A stretch of DNA of 10,280 bases from Actinomycetes bacterium (GCA_023427825.1 JAEZAI010000301.1:1-10280), one strand, 5' to 3'. Shown: positions 1-6,423, counted from the first letter of the stretch. Program-made: numbers and translations. The notes: generated by a model from the sequence alone, not told the origin.

Positions 1-775
1 GGTCGCCACCCGCGCCGCCGCTGCGCTCGACGTTGAGCATGGTGTTGGCGATCGGCCAGCCTTCGTTGAGGTCCCCGATGACCATGTCGCTGCCGACCAC
101 GACGTCGTCGAGGAACTCCTCGCAGAACTCCGCCGAGCCGTTGATCTCCCGGATCGGGCGGACGGTCACCGCGGGATCGTGCAGGGGCACCTTGAACCAG
201 GTGAGACCCTTGTGCTTCGGCGCGTCCCAGTCGGTGCGGGCCAGGCAGATGCCGTAGTCCGCCGCGAGCGCACCCGACGACCACACCTTGGTGCCGTTGA
301 GCACCCACGAGTCGCCGTCCCGAGTGGCGCGGGTGAGGATCCCGGCGAGGTCGGACCCGGCGCTGGGTTCGGAGAGCAGCTGGCACCAGAGCTCGTCGCC
401 GCGCAGCATCTTGGGGATCCAGTCGCGCTTCTGCTCCTCGCTGGCGTGGGTCAGCAGCGTGGGCAGGACGATGCCGAGCGTGACGGCGCTCGCGATGCCG
501 CCGGGTGCGGGCAGGACGTAGCGCGACGACACCTGCTGCCAGACCCGCTGGTGTGCGCCGCTGAGGCCCTGGCCGCCGTACTCGACCGGGATCGTGATGC
601 CCAGGTACCCGGCCTCGTGGACCATCCGCTGGGTCGCCCGCTCCTGCGCCAGCTGCTCGGTTGTCGTGTCGTGGGCCGCCCGCAGGACGGGCCCGGTCCG
701 CTCGGGCAGGTGCTCGGCGAGCCAGGCCTGGGCCGTGGCGCGGTACTCCTCGAGCTCCTCGTCGGTCGTGCTCAT
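1..775 (-). CDS. Acyl-CoA dehydrogenase, FadE type (3' end beyond left edge)
   Basis: A flavoprotein that would introduce an alpha,beta double bond into an acyl-CoA thioester, passing electrons to ETF in the cytoplasm. The window holds the first 258 codons; such proteins are usually about 380-400 residues, so the C-terminal helical domain with the Arg and QxHGGxG FAD motifs is off-window. Visible are the N-terminal helical domain (from MSTTDEELEEY), VEYGGQG near residue 65, the mid-domain motif QLLSEPSAGSDLA (about 132-144) and LNGTKVWSSGA (about 159-169), both classic for the family. The ATG at 775-773 overlaps the TGA of the upstream acyl-CoA dehydrogenase gene (774-772) in an ATGA arrangement. 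A GAGGA lies 9 bases upstream (785-789), inside that gene, so translation is probably coupled. The two products may form a mixed oligomer like the paired dehydrogenases of actinobacterial steroid catabolism. The family is certain; the substrate is unknown. Confidence 0.93.
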   Translation of the reverse strand, partial: MSTTDEELEEYRATAQAWLAEHLPERTGPVLRAAHDTTTEQLAQERATQRMVHEAGYLGITIPVEYGGQGLSGAHQRVWQQVSSRYVLPAPGGIASAVTLGIVLPTLLTHASEEQKRDWIPKMLRGDELWCQLLSEPSAGSDLAGILTRATRDGDSWVLNGTKVWSSGALAADYGICLARTDWDAPKHKGLTWFKVPLHDPAVTVRPIREINGSAEFCEEFLDDVVVGSDMVIGDLNEGWPIANTMLNVERSGGAGGD

Positions 776-1911
776 CGGGCCGCGTCCTCGCCGAGCCGGT
801 GGTACCGGCACAGCTGCTCGCGGTGCCAGGTGGCGGTGCCGTACAGGGCGCCGTTGGTCTGGATGCGCCGCATCAGGAGGTGCAGGTCGTGCTCCCACGT
901 GTAACCGATGCCGCCGTGGATCTGGAGGCACTGCTGGGCCATCTCGTCGCCGCTCTCCGCGATCGCGGCCGCCGCCATGGCCACGATCTCTGCCGCGTCG
1001 TCGCGGTCGCTCCCGACGGCGGCGATCGCTGCGGCCGCGGCCGCCTTGGCGACCTCGAGCGCGAGCGCCAGGTCGGCCATCAGGTGCTTGAGCGCCTGGA
1101 ACGACCCGATGGGCCGGCCGAACGCGATCCGGTCCTTGGCGTACTCCACGGTCATGGCGAGCAGCGCGTCCATGGCCCCGACGGTCTCGACCGCCGTGAG
1201 CACCGCAGCCAGCCGGTGCATGTGCGCCTGCGCCTCATCGCCGCCGTCGACCAGCGCGGCGGCCGGGACCTCGACCCCGTCGTGGCGGACGTCCGCCATG
1301 CGCCGGGCGAGATCCAGCGTGACCAGCGGATCGATCCGGATCCCTGGACCGTCGCTCGGCACGAGGACCTGCACCACTCGACCCTCGAGCGTTCCCGCGA
1401 CGAGCACCCAGTCGGCCTGGTCCGCGTCCTGCACCTGGCCGCGGGCGCCCGCCAGCCGGAGTCGGTCGCCGTCAGCGGTGACCGTCACCCCGGCGCCGAG
1501 GTCCCAGTTGCCGTCGGTGTCGTGCGCGGCCCAGGTGACGACCTGCCGCCCCCCGACCGCCGCGGGCAGCAGTTCGGAACGTCGCGCCGGGTCGCCGTGG
1601 CGGGCGATCGCCCACAGGGCCACGTTCATCGGGACGAACGGACCGGGCTGGACCTGGCGGCCCAGCTCCTCGGCGATCAGCGCGGCATCTGCGACGGGGT
1701 TGCCGCTGACGCTGCCGCCGCCCTCGGACTCGGGCACGAGCATGGAGTACCAGCCGAGCTCGGCGGCGCCGCCCAGCCATTCCGGGTCGAACCCCTCGGG
1801 TCGCTCGTGCCACTGTCGAGTGGCGGCGAGCGGGAGCTCGGACTCGATGAAGCGGACGGTCGTCTCCCTGAAGAGCGACTGGTCCTCGCTGAGCTGGAGC
1901 TGGATCGTCAC
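772..1911 (-). CDS. Acyl-CoA dehydrogenase-family protein, possible partner subunit
   Basis: This 379-residue protein is full length for the family. It has the N-terminal helical domain (LSEDQSLFRE, 7-16), a mid beta domain, and a C-terminal helical domain with RIAFGRPIGSFQALKH (261-276) and QIHGGIGYTWEHD (330-342), the FAD-contacting motifs. By eye, the C-terminal segment where medium-chain enzymes carry the catalytic Glu (YEGT) reads LYGT here, with Tyr358 in place of Glu. The beta-domain signatures are also divergent: there is no SEPxAGSD. Such features occur in one partner of heteromeric acyl-CoA dehydrogenases, so this may be a helper subunit for the next gene, with which it shares an ATGA overlap. 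The start is a GTG at 1911-1909 preceded by a purine-rich GAGGGAGA about 4 bases upstream. A different catalytic Glu position, as in isovaleryl-CoA dehydrogenase, cannot be excluded without a structural alignment. Confidence 0.93.
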   Translation of the reverse strand: MTIQLQLSEDQSLFRETTVRFIESELPLAATRQWHERPEGFDPEWLGGAAELGWYSMLVPESEGGGSVSGNPVADAALIAEELGRQVQPGPFVPMNVALWAIARHGDPARRSELLPAAVGGRQVVTWAAHDTDGNWDLGAGVTVTADGDRLRLAGARGQVQDADQADWVLVAGTLEGRVVQVLVPSDGPGIRIDPLVTLDLARRMADVRHDGVEVPAAALVDGGDEAQAHMHRLAAVLTAVETVGAMDALLAMTVEYAKDRIAFGRPIGSFQALKHLMADLALALEVAKAAAAAAIAAVGSDRDDAAEIVAMAAAAIAESGDEMAQQCLQIHGGIGYTWEHDLHLLMRRIQTNGALYGTATWHREQLCRYHRLGEDAAR

Positions 1912-1974
1912 CTGTCTCCCTCGATCGGCGGAGATACAGTACCCTCAATTACGGAACGAGCGAAACGAGACCGG
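1912..1974. promoter_or_regulatory. Divergent promoter region between the acyl-CoA dehydrogenase pair and the crotonase-family gene
   Basis: This 63-base region is the most AT-containing stretch nearby and must start transcription both ways. TANNNT-type -10 candidates overlap: TACAGT on the plus strand (1935-1940) and TACTGT on the minus strand (1941-1936). The latter would give a leader of roughly 18 bases that still contains the purine-rich ribosome site of the dehydrogenase gene. No convincing -35 box is visible. TCTCC (1915-1919) and GGAGA (1930-1934) form a 5-base inverted repeat around a 10-base core. The block GATCG-GCGGAGAT (1923-1935), followed by CAGT (1937-1940), recurs in the SDR/P450 divergent region. 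Assignment of -10 elements is by eye. Confidence 0.45.
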
Positions 1975-2796
1975 GTGCCGGACGAGTCGGATCCGAACAT
2001 CCTCCTGACCGAGGTCGTCGACCGGGTCGGCATCATCACGCTGAACCGACCGGACCGCCGGAACGCGCTCAACGGTCCGCTGATCGCCGCACTCGACGCC
2101 GCGGTGAAGTGGGCGGCCGCCGAGCCCGAGGTCAAGGTCGTGGTGCTCACCGGCGCCGCGGCCGCGGGGCACCACGGCGGCTTCTGCGCCGGCGGCGACG
2201 TGAAGGACTCGTCCGGTCCCGGGATGGAGCTCGGCGTCCCGCCCCGGGCGCTCGAGGGCGACCTGTCCCGTCACGACCGCCATGCTGCGATGCTGCTGCA
2301 CCTCATGCCCAAGCCGTCGATCGCCATGGTCGGCGGCCCCGCGATCGGGGCGGGGTTCAGCCTGGCCGGCGCGTGCGACCTCCGCGTGGCCGCCGAGGAC
2401 GCCCTGTTCTGCGCGGGCTTCGTCCCCAACGGGCTGTCCGGCGACTACGGGGGGACGGTGTTCTGGACCGAGGTCGTCGGCACCGCCATGGCGAGGGAGC
2501 TCTACCTGCTCAACGAGCGGGTGACCGCCGACGAGGCGCTCCGCCGGGGGATGGTCCACCGCGTGGTGCCGCCCGAGCGCCTGCGTGACGAGACGCTCGA
2601 CATGGCGCGGACGCTCACCCGGATCCCGGCCGACCTGCTCGGGCGGGTCAAGGAGAACCTCAACGAGGCCGAGAGCGACCGCTCCCGCCGCCGCACGCTG
2701 TTCGCCCAGGAGACGACCAACCAGATCGAGGGCGTGGCGGCCCGCATGCGACGCGCGGCCGCCCGACGGGCGGCCCGGGACACCGAGCCGAGCTGA
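1975..2796 (+). CDS. Enoyl-CoA hydratase/isomerase (crotonase) family protein
   Basis: A 273-residue crotonase-fold protein acting on CoA thioesters. VVDRVGIITLNRPDRRNALN (14-33) is the N-terminal signature, FCAGGDVK (70-77) supplies the first oxyanion-hole NH, and AIGAGFSLAGACDLRVAA (123-140) the second. An Arg-rich C-terminal tail follows residue 255. Aligned by eye with rat mitochondrial hydratase, the two catalytic glutamates (E144, E164) fall at Ser129 and Phe149. An Asp in LSGDYGG (Asp157) matches the position of the dienoyl-CoA isomerase Asp204. A simple syn-hydratase role is therefore doubtful; an isomerase or another crotonase reaction is more likely. The start is taken as GTG 1975; no ATG, other GTG or TTG fits better in frame, and the ribosome site is weak. 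The frame stays open far upstream, but only as the antisense of the dehydrogenase gene. It is divergent from the dehydrogenase pair and probably serves the same catabolic route. Confidence 0.9.
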   Translation: MPDESDPNILLTEVVDRVGIITLNRPDRRNALNGPLIAALDAAVKWAAAEPEVKVVVLTGAAAAGHHGGFCAGGDVKDSSGPGMELGVPPRALEGDLSRHDRHAAMLLHLMPKPSIAMVGGPAIGAGFSLAGACDLRVAAEDALFCAGFVPNGLSGDYGGTVFWTEVVGTAMARELYLLNERVTADEALRRGMVHRVVPPERLRDETLDMARTLTRIPADLLGRVKENLNEAESDRSRRRTLFAQETTNQIEGVAARMRRAAARRAARDTEPS

Positions 2797-2809
2797 GGCC
2801 GACCTCGCC

Positions 2810-2834
2810 CCGGCGCTGGACGCGCCCGCGCCGG
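2810..2834. terminator. Hairpin between convergent genes, possible bidirectional terminator
   Basis: A perfect 7-base inverted repeat, CCGGCGC (2810-2816) and GCGCCGG (2828-2834), flanks an 11-base loop. There is no T-tract on either strand, as is common in high-GC actinobacteria. It lies 14 bases after the crotonase-family stop and 8 bases beyond the TGA at 2842-2844 that ends the extended MaoC frame. This is where a terminator would be expected if the MaoC gene originally ended at 2842 rather than 2956. Confidence 0.4.
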
Positions 2835-2841
2835 AGCCCGA

Positions 2842-2955
2842 TCAGTCCTTGCCGGCCGCCCGGCGCTCCTGCTCGAGCTCTCCGTGGCGGGCCATCAGGT
2901 CGACGGCGCGGCGGGCCAGGTCCTCGGGCGGGTCGGGCAGGAGCACGGCGCCGTG
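2842..2955 (-). pseudogene. Cut-off C-terminal tail of the MaoC-like gene, behind an in-frame TAG
   Basis: Directly after the TAG at 2958-2956 the same frame continues for 37 sense codons to a TGA at 2844-2842. The codons read HGAVLLPDPPEDLARR followed by a charged helical stretch ending in RRAAGKD. Thirty-six of the 37 codons end in G or C, and the residue mix looks like a real amphipathic tail, not random antisense. One base change (for example GAG to TAG) would explain the break; the joined product would be about 427 residues. Alternatives are a sequencing error, low-level stop-codon read-through, or a natural short terminus with the tail decaying. As a separate gene it would have to start at GTG 2946-2944, with no ribosome site, which I consider unlikely. 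The in-frame continuation is directly seen; the interpretation is inferred. Confidence 0.55.
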
Positions 2956-4125
2956 CTAACGGCTGGGGAGCGCCACGGTGGCCGTGCCGGGGCAGGTGAC
3001 CACATCGCGCTGGTTCGTGCCGCGCAGTTCGATGTCCACGAGGTGCAGGCCGCCCTCCACCCGCTTGCCGACCACCTCACCGGTGATGAAGTGGGTGTCG
3101 CCGATGTAGTTGAACTTGCGGATCTCGCTGGACTGCCGGACGAGCCAACCGTCGTCGCCCATCCAGTCCGTGAGGAAGTGCGACAGGTGGCAGTCGCGCA
3201 TGACCCCGTAGTCGTAGGCCATCGGGTTCCCGATCGCCTGCGCCCAGGCGGAGTCCCAGTGCACGCGCTGTGCCACGTCGGGCACGCCGTACTCGTTCTT
3301 CACGTAGAACGGCGCGATCCGCTGGCGGTTCTTGTGGGCGATGCGGTTGGAGCAGGGCGCGTAGGGCACGAACCCGTAGCCGCCGGCGTGGAAGACGATC
3401 ATGTCGGTCTCGGTCAGCGGGCCCTTGGCCATCGGCGTGAGCACCTCGCCGACCGTGACGTCCTCCCACCACCGGGTCTCGCCGCCCTGGACGTGCGCGT
3501 TGGCGTAGACCTCCTCGATCCGATCGATGTCCTCGTCGGAGTAGGTGGCGGGCTGGATGTCGTTGTACTTGCCCTTCTCCCTCGCCGTCCTGCGCTCGGA
3601 GTGGATGGCCAGCGTGCGCGAGACCGCGACGATCTCGGCCCGCTGGTTCATCTTCACGCTCACGTAGGTGACGAGCACCGAGCGCTCGGCGAACTCTGAC
3701 TGCTTCTCGACGACCGACTCGGTGCCGCCGAAGCTGTAGAGGCGATCACCCGCGTACACCGGCCGGTACCAGTCCCACGTGCTGCCGGACACGAAGACGT
3801 GGATGCCCCGGAACGACGGCCGCTTCAACTTCTCCGCCGGCGGGTCGCCGTAGAGCGGCCTGTTGAGCGCGATCGGGATCATCGGCGGCGCGATCTGGGC
3901 ACCCCAGCGGGTCGACTCCCCGTAGATCTCTGAGTTGAAGAGCGGGTTGTCGTCGCCGTAGCCGCGGGCGAAGTTGCGCATGGCGTCGTGGGTGGCTTCG
4001 GTGAGGTGCTCGCGGGCCGTGGAGGGCTGGTACCGGCCGACGAGCGCCTTGGCCCGCTCGATGTCCTCCTCCTTGAACGTGTAGTCGGTGGCCTTCTCGA
4101 ACTCGGCGGACGTGGTCGTCGACAT
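2956..4125 (-). CDS. Fused double-hotdog MaoC-like acyl dehydratase, apparently shortened at its C-terminus
   Basis: A 389-residue protein with two hotdog modules: an N-terminal FAS1/MaoC-type dehydratase domain (about 25-180) and a C-terminal MaoC-like domain (about 215-385). It would hydrate or dehydrate an enoyl-/3-hydroxyacyl-CoA in the cytoplasm. The hydratase-2-like signature is GYGDDNPLFNS (55-65), with Phe at the usual His position. The second half has the related block IGNPMAYDYG (298-307) and HLSHFLTDWMGDDG (313-326). The start ATG 4125-4123 has a strong GAAGGAG at 4130-4136. The gene follows the SDR gene on the same strand by 74 bases, so they are probably co-transcribed. The present stop is TAG; the frame continues as coding-like sequence for 37 codons beyond it (see the separate entry), so the product may lack its native tail. 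The core domains are intact and activity could persist. The substrate is unknown; bulky CoA esters are typical of fused MaoC proteins. Confidence 0.9.
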   Translation of the reverse strand: MSTTTSAEFEKATDYTFKEEDIERAKALVGRYQPSTAREHLTEATHDAMRNFARGYGDDNPLFNSEIYGESTRWGAQIAPPMIPIALNRPLYGDPPAEKLKRPSFRGIHVFVSGSTWDWYRPVYAGDRLYSFGGTESVVEKQSEFAERSVLVTYVSVKMNQRAEIVAVSRTLAIHSERRTAREKGKYNDIQPATYSDEDIDRIEEVYANAHVQGGETRWWEDVTVGEVLTPMAKGPLTETDMIVFHAGGYGFVPYAPCSNRIAHKNRQRIAPFYVKNEYGVPDVAQRVHWDSAWAQAIGNPMAYDYGVMRDCHLSHFLTDWMGDDGWLVRQSSEIRKFNYIGDTHFITGEVVGKRVEGGLHLVDIELRGTNQRDVVTCPGTATVALPSR

Positions 4126-4145
4126 GTCGCTCCTTCGGCAGCAGG

Positions 4146-4158
4146 CCCTCGGCGAGGG
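4146..4158. repeat. Short inverted repeat upstream of the MaoC-like gene
   Basis: CCCTCG (4146-4151) and CGAGGG (4153-4158) form a perfect 6-base inverted repeat around one base. It lies in the 74-base gap between the SDR stop and the MaoC ribosome site. It could be a small operator or an mRNA hairpin between two co-transcribed genes. Such repeats arise often by chance at this GC content. Confidence 0.25.
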
Positions 4159-4199
4159 GTGCTGGGGTTCTCTCGTGCGATCCGGGACGGGCGGTGGGC

Positions 4200-5066
4200 T
4201 CAGAGCCCGGCGCCGCGGCGGGCCTTGATGAGCGCGCCGCCGTCGATGCCGATCTGCTGGCCGGTGATGAAGCGCGACTCGTCGCTCGCGAGGAACAACG
4301 CCAGGTTCGCGACGTCCTCGGGCTCGACGTACGGGATGGGCATCGCCTGGAAGAACGTGAACGCCAGCTCGGCGTCCTCCCGGGAGGGGTGCTCCAGATC
4401 GGGGCGGAAGAGCCCGTACAAGCCCTCGTTGTGGAGCAGGTGCGTGTTGCAGTTCGACGGGTGCATGGCGTTGATGCGGATGAGGCGCGGCGCCAGGTGG
4501 AGCGCGAGCTCCTCGACGTAGCTGACGATCGTCCGCTTCGCCCAGCCGTAGCCGGCGCCTCCCGGACCCATGATCGGGTTGTCGGCGGCCCCGGGCACCA
4601 GCCCGGCCGTGGAGCCGGTGACGATGATCGAGGAACCGTCGGGCAGGTGGGGGAGCGACACCGACACCGTGTTCATGACGCCCACGAGGTCGACGTCGGC
4701 GGCGTCGACGAAGTCACCCACCTGCGGATCGCCCATCGCCATCGGCAGGATGCCGGCGTTGGCGACGACCACGTCCAGCCCACCGAGCTCGCGCGCACCG
4801 GCTTCGATCGCGTCGCGCAGCGCCACCCGGTCGCGCACGTCCACCTGGCGGGCGACGACCTTGCGACCGAGACCCTCGACCAGGCCCTGGGTCTCCGCGA
4901 GGTCCTCGGGGGTGGCCAGCGGGTACGGGTTCGAGTCGATCTGCTCGCAGAGGTCCAGCGCGATGACGTCGGCGCCCTCCTCGGCGAAGCGGACGGCGTG
5001 GGCCCGGCCCTGCCCGCGAGCGGCGCCGGTGATCACCGCCACCTTCCCGTCGAGACGATTGGTCAT
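4200..5066 (-). CDS. Mycofactocin-coupled short-chain dehydrogenase/reductase
   Basis: A 288-residue classical-fold SDR that should oxidise an alcohol to a ketone or aldehyde (or the reverse) with NAD(P). Visible are the Rossmann motif TGAARGQG (13-20), NAG (103-105), catalytic Ser152, and YxxxK at Tyr173/Lys177. The hallmark of the mycofactocin-associated subfamily (carveol-dehydrogenase-like) is the insertion after beta-2: ALDLCEQIDSNPYPLATPED (36-55), followed by LAETQGLVEGLGRKVVARQ (56-74). Enzymes of this group hold their nicotinamide tightly and use mycofactocin as external electron acceptor, so the genome should encode mycofactocin biosynthesis (mftA-F) elsewhere. The start ATG 5066-5064 has a good GGGAGGAT about 7 bases upstream. 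It is probably the first gene of an SDR-MaoC operon and is divergent from the P450, which could make the alcohol it oxidises. The substrate is not determined. Confidence 0.94.
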   Translation of the reverse strand: MTNRLDGKVAVITGAARGQGRAHAVRFAEEGADVIALDLCEQIDSNPYPLATPEDLAETQGLVEGLGRKVVARQVDVRDRVALRDAIEAGARELGGLDVVVANAGILPMAMGDPQVGDFVDAADVDLVGVMNTVSVSLPHLPDGSSIIVTGSTAGLVPGAADNPIMGPGGAGYGWAKRTIVSYVEELALHLAPRLIRINAMHPSNCNTHLLHNEGLYGLFRPDLEHPSREDAELAFTFFQAMPIPYVEPEDVANLALFLASDESRFITGQQIGIDGGALIKARRGAGL

Positions 5067-5170
5067 CGCGATCCTCCCGAATCCCGTCGCCGGTCCCCCC
5101 GGATCGACATGCGGAGATCAGTCTACTCTTTTCGGCGGGCGCGACGGGCGAAAGGGTATGCTCAATCCCG
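5067..5170. promoter_or_regulatory. Divergent promoter region between the SDR and P450 genes
   Basis: This 104-base intergenic region holds a short AT-richer island (5117-5132). On the minus strand TAGACT (5125-5120) is a good TANNNT -10 for the SDR, giving a leader of about 46 bases. On the plus strand TACTCT (5124-5129) is one -10 candidate for the P450. The block GATCG (5102-5106), GCGGAGAT (5111-5118), CAGT (5119-5122) is also found, in the same order, in the other divergent region at 1923-1940, suggesting a common operator or promoter architecture. There is no obvious KstR or KstR2 consensus. All boxes are by eye. Confidence 0.45.
5157..5162 (+). promoter_or_regulatory. Candidate -10 box for a leaderless P450 transcript
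   Basis: TATGCT ends 8 bases before the P450 ATG at 5171. A start point 7-8 bases downstream of this box would fall on or next to the ATG, giving a leaderless mRNA, which is common in actinobacteria. The nearest purine run, AAAGGG (5151-5156), lies 14 bases from the ATG, too far for a good ribosome site, which fits the leaderless reading. No -35 box is evident. Confidence 0.35.
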
Positions 5171-6406
5171 ATGTCGCCAGCCACCACGGTCGTCACGGAC
5201 CTCTACGACGAGGCCATGTTCCGCAACCCGCATCCGCACTACCGGGACCTGCGGGCGCACCATCCGGTGTCGGAGGCCCGCACCGACCTCGGCCCCAAGG
5301 GCACGCTGCTGCTGACCCGTTACGACGACGTGATGACGCTCCACACCGACGAGCGCTTCTCGAGCCAGCCGGAGCCACTGTCCGGTCTGCGCGAGCGGCT
5401 CATGCCGCGCTTCGTCCACCTGCTGCTCGACAGCATGGTGTTCAAGGACGAACCCGACCACACCCGTCTCCGCCGTCTGGTGAACCGTGCGTTCACGCCG
5501 AAGATGGTCGCCTGCATGCAGGACGACATCGCCTCGGTGCTGGACTCGCTGCTCGACGGCATCGCCGCCAGGGCGGCACGCGGCGAGACGGTCGACCTGG
5601 TCGAGGAGCTCGCCGTCCCGCTGCCGCTGACGGTCATCGCGGAGATGCTCGGGGTGAGCCCGACGGACCGGGACGAGTTCCACGACGTGGTCCAGCGGTT
5701 CACCGATCTCCCGACGACGGGACCGGGCCGCCTGAAGGCCATCCCGCTCGGCCGGCGGCTCATGCGGATCATCGACCGCCTGGCCGAGGACGCCCGCCGC
5801 CGCCCCGACGCCCGGATCGTGAGCGCGCTCGTGCGGGTCAACGACGAGGACGGCGACCGGCTCAGCGACGCCGAGGTGGCGTCCATGGTGTTCCTGCTCC
5901 TCTTCGCCGGCCACGACACCACGTCCGGACTGATCAGCACGGGCGTCAACGCGCTGCTCGAGCACCCTGATCAGTTCGCACTCCTGCAGGAGCAGCCGGA
6001 GCTGGCGCGAACGACCGCGGTCGAGGAGCTCCTGCGCTACTGCAGCCCGGTCGTGTGCGGAGCGGTGCGCTGGGTCACGGCGGACGTCGAGCTGAGCGGC
6101 ACCGATGTCCCGGCCGGGAGCGCCGTGCTGGGCATGATCGTGTCCGCCAACCGGGACGAGGAGCACTTCGCGGATCCGGACTCGCTGGACCTCACCCGCG
6201 ACCCCAACCCGCACGTGGCGTTCGCGTTCGGGCCGCACTACTGCCTGGGCAACAAGCTGGCCCGCCTGGAGGGCCAGCTGGCGTTCGAGGGGCTGGCCCG
6301 TCGCTTCTCCGGGATCCGTCTCGCCGACGGCGCCGAGCTGTCGTACAAGCCGACCCAGTCGCTGCGCGGTCTCCGGTCGCTCCCGGTGGTGCTCCGCCCG
6401 GACTGA
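5171..6406 (+). CDS. Cytochrome P450 (soluble bacterial class I type)
   Basis: A 411-residue haem-thiolate monooxygenase, standard length for soluble bacterial P450s, with no membrane anchor. The C-helix HxxxR is His97-Arg101. The I-helix oxygen-activation motif is AGHDTT (246-251), with the acid/threonine pair Asp249/Thr250-251. ExxR is Glu286-Arg289. The haem loop FAFGPHYCLG (351-360) gives the Cys358 ligand, followed by NKLARLEGQLAFEGL. It should hydroxylate a hydrophobic substrate using a ferredoxin and reductase that are not in this window. The ATG at 5171 is chosen because the family N-terminus fits (YDEAMFRNPHPHYRDLR) and the upstream ATG at 5158 is out of frame. The nearby mycofactocin-type SDR would be a natural partner for oxidising the alcohol product. 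The CYP family cannot be assigned by eye. Confidence 0.96.
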   Translation: MSPATTVVTDLYDEAMFRNPHPHYRDLRAHHPVSEARTDLGPKGTLLLTRYDDVMTLHTDERFSSQPEPLSGLRERLMPRFVHLLLDSMVFKDEPDHTRLRRLVNRAFTPKMVACMQDDIASVLDSLLDGIAARAARGETVDLVEELAVPLPLTVIAEMLGVSPTDRDEFHDVVQRFTDLPTTGPGRLKAIPLGRRLMRIIDRLAEDARRRPDARIVSALVRVNDEDGDRLSDAEVASMVFLLLFAGHDTTSGLISTGVNALLEHPDQFALLQEQPELARTTAVEELLRYCSPVVCGAVRWVTADVELSGTDVPAGSAVLGMIVSANRDEEHFADPDSLDLTRDPNPHVAFAFGPHYCLGNKLARLEGQLAFEGLARRFSGIRLADGAELSYKPTQSLRGLRSLPVVLRPD

Positions 6407-6423
6407 GCTGCCTCCCGGGCAGC
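6407..6423 (+). terminator. Hairpin immediately after the P450 stop
   Basis: GCTGCC (6407-6412) and GGCAGC (6418-6423) form a perfect 6-base stem with a 5-base loop, starting at the first base after the TGA. A second palindrome, CAGCCGGCTG (6432-6441), follows. There is no T-tract. It may weaken transcription into the next gene, but a full terminator is uncertain. Confidence 0.35.

Noticed and set aside
661..1974. Plus-strand open frame continuous with and upstream of the crotonase-family gene
   Set aside because: It is the antisense of the acyl-CoA dehydrogenase gene, has low-complexity Arg/Asp/Val/Gly composition and no family motifs; crotonase similarity begins only after GTG 1975.
1912..1974. 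KstR/KstR2-type operator in the divergent region
   Set aside because: No TAGAAC-N2-GTTCTA-like or CAAG/CTTG palindrome is present here or at 5067-5170, so steroid-regulon control by these repressors is not supported by sequence.
2842..2946. Independent 34-codon gene starting at GTG 2946 on the minus strand
   Set aside because: No ribosome site upstream and exact frame continuity with the MaoC gene; a severed tail is the simpler explanation.
2884..3699. 271-codon plus-strand open frame opposite the MaoC-like gene
   Set aside because: No recognisable motif, and low-complexity Val/Asp/His/Gly composition; the minus strand encodes the MaoC protein.
4194..5315. 373-codon plus-strand open frame across the SDR gene and its promoter region
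   Set aside because: Antisense shadow of the SDR gene, which has full Rossmann, Ser-Tyr-Lys and mycofactocin-type motifs on the minus strand.
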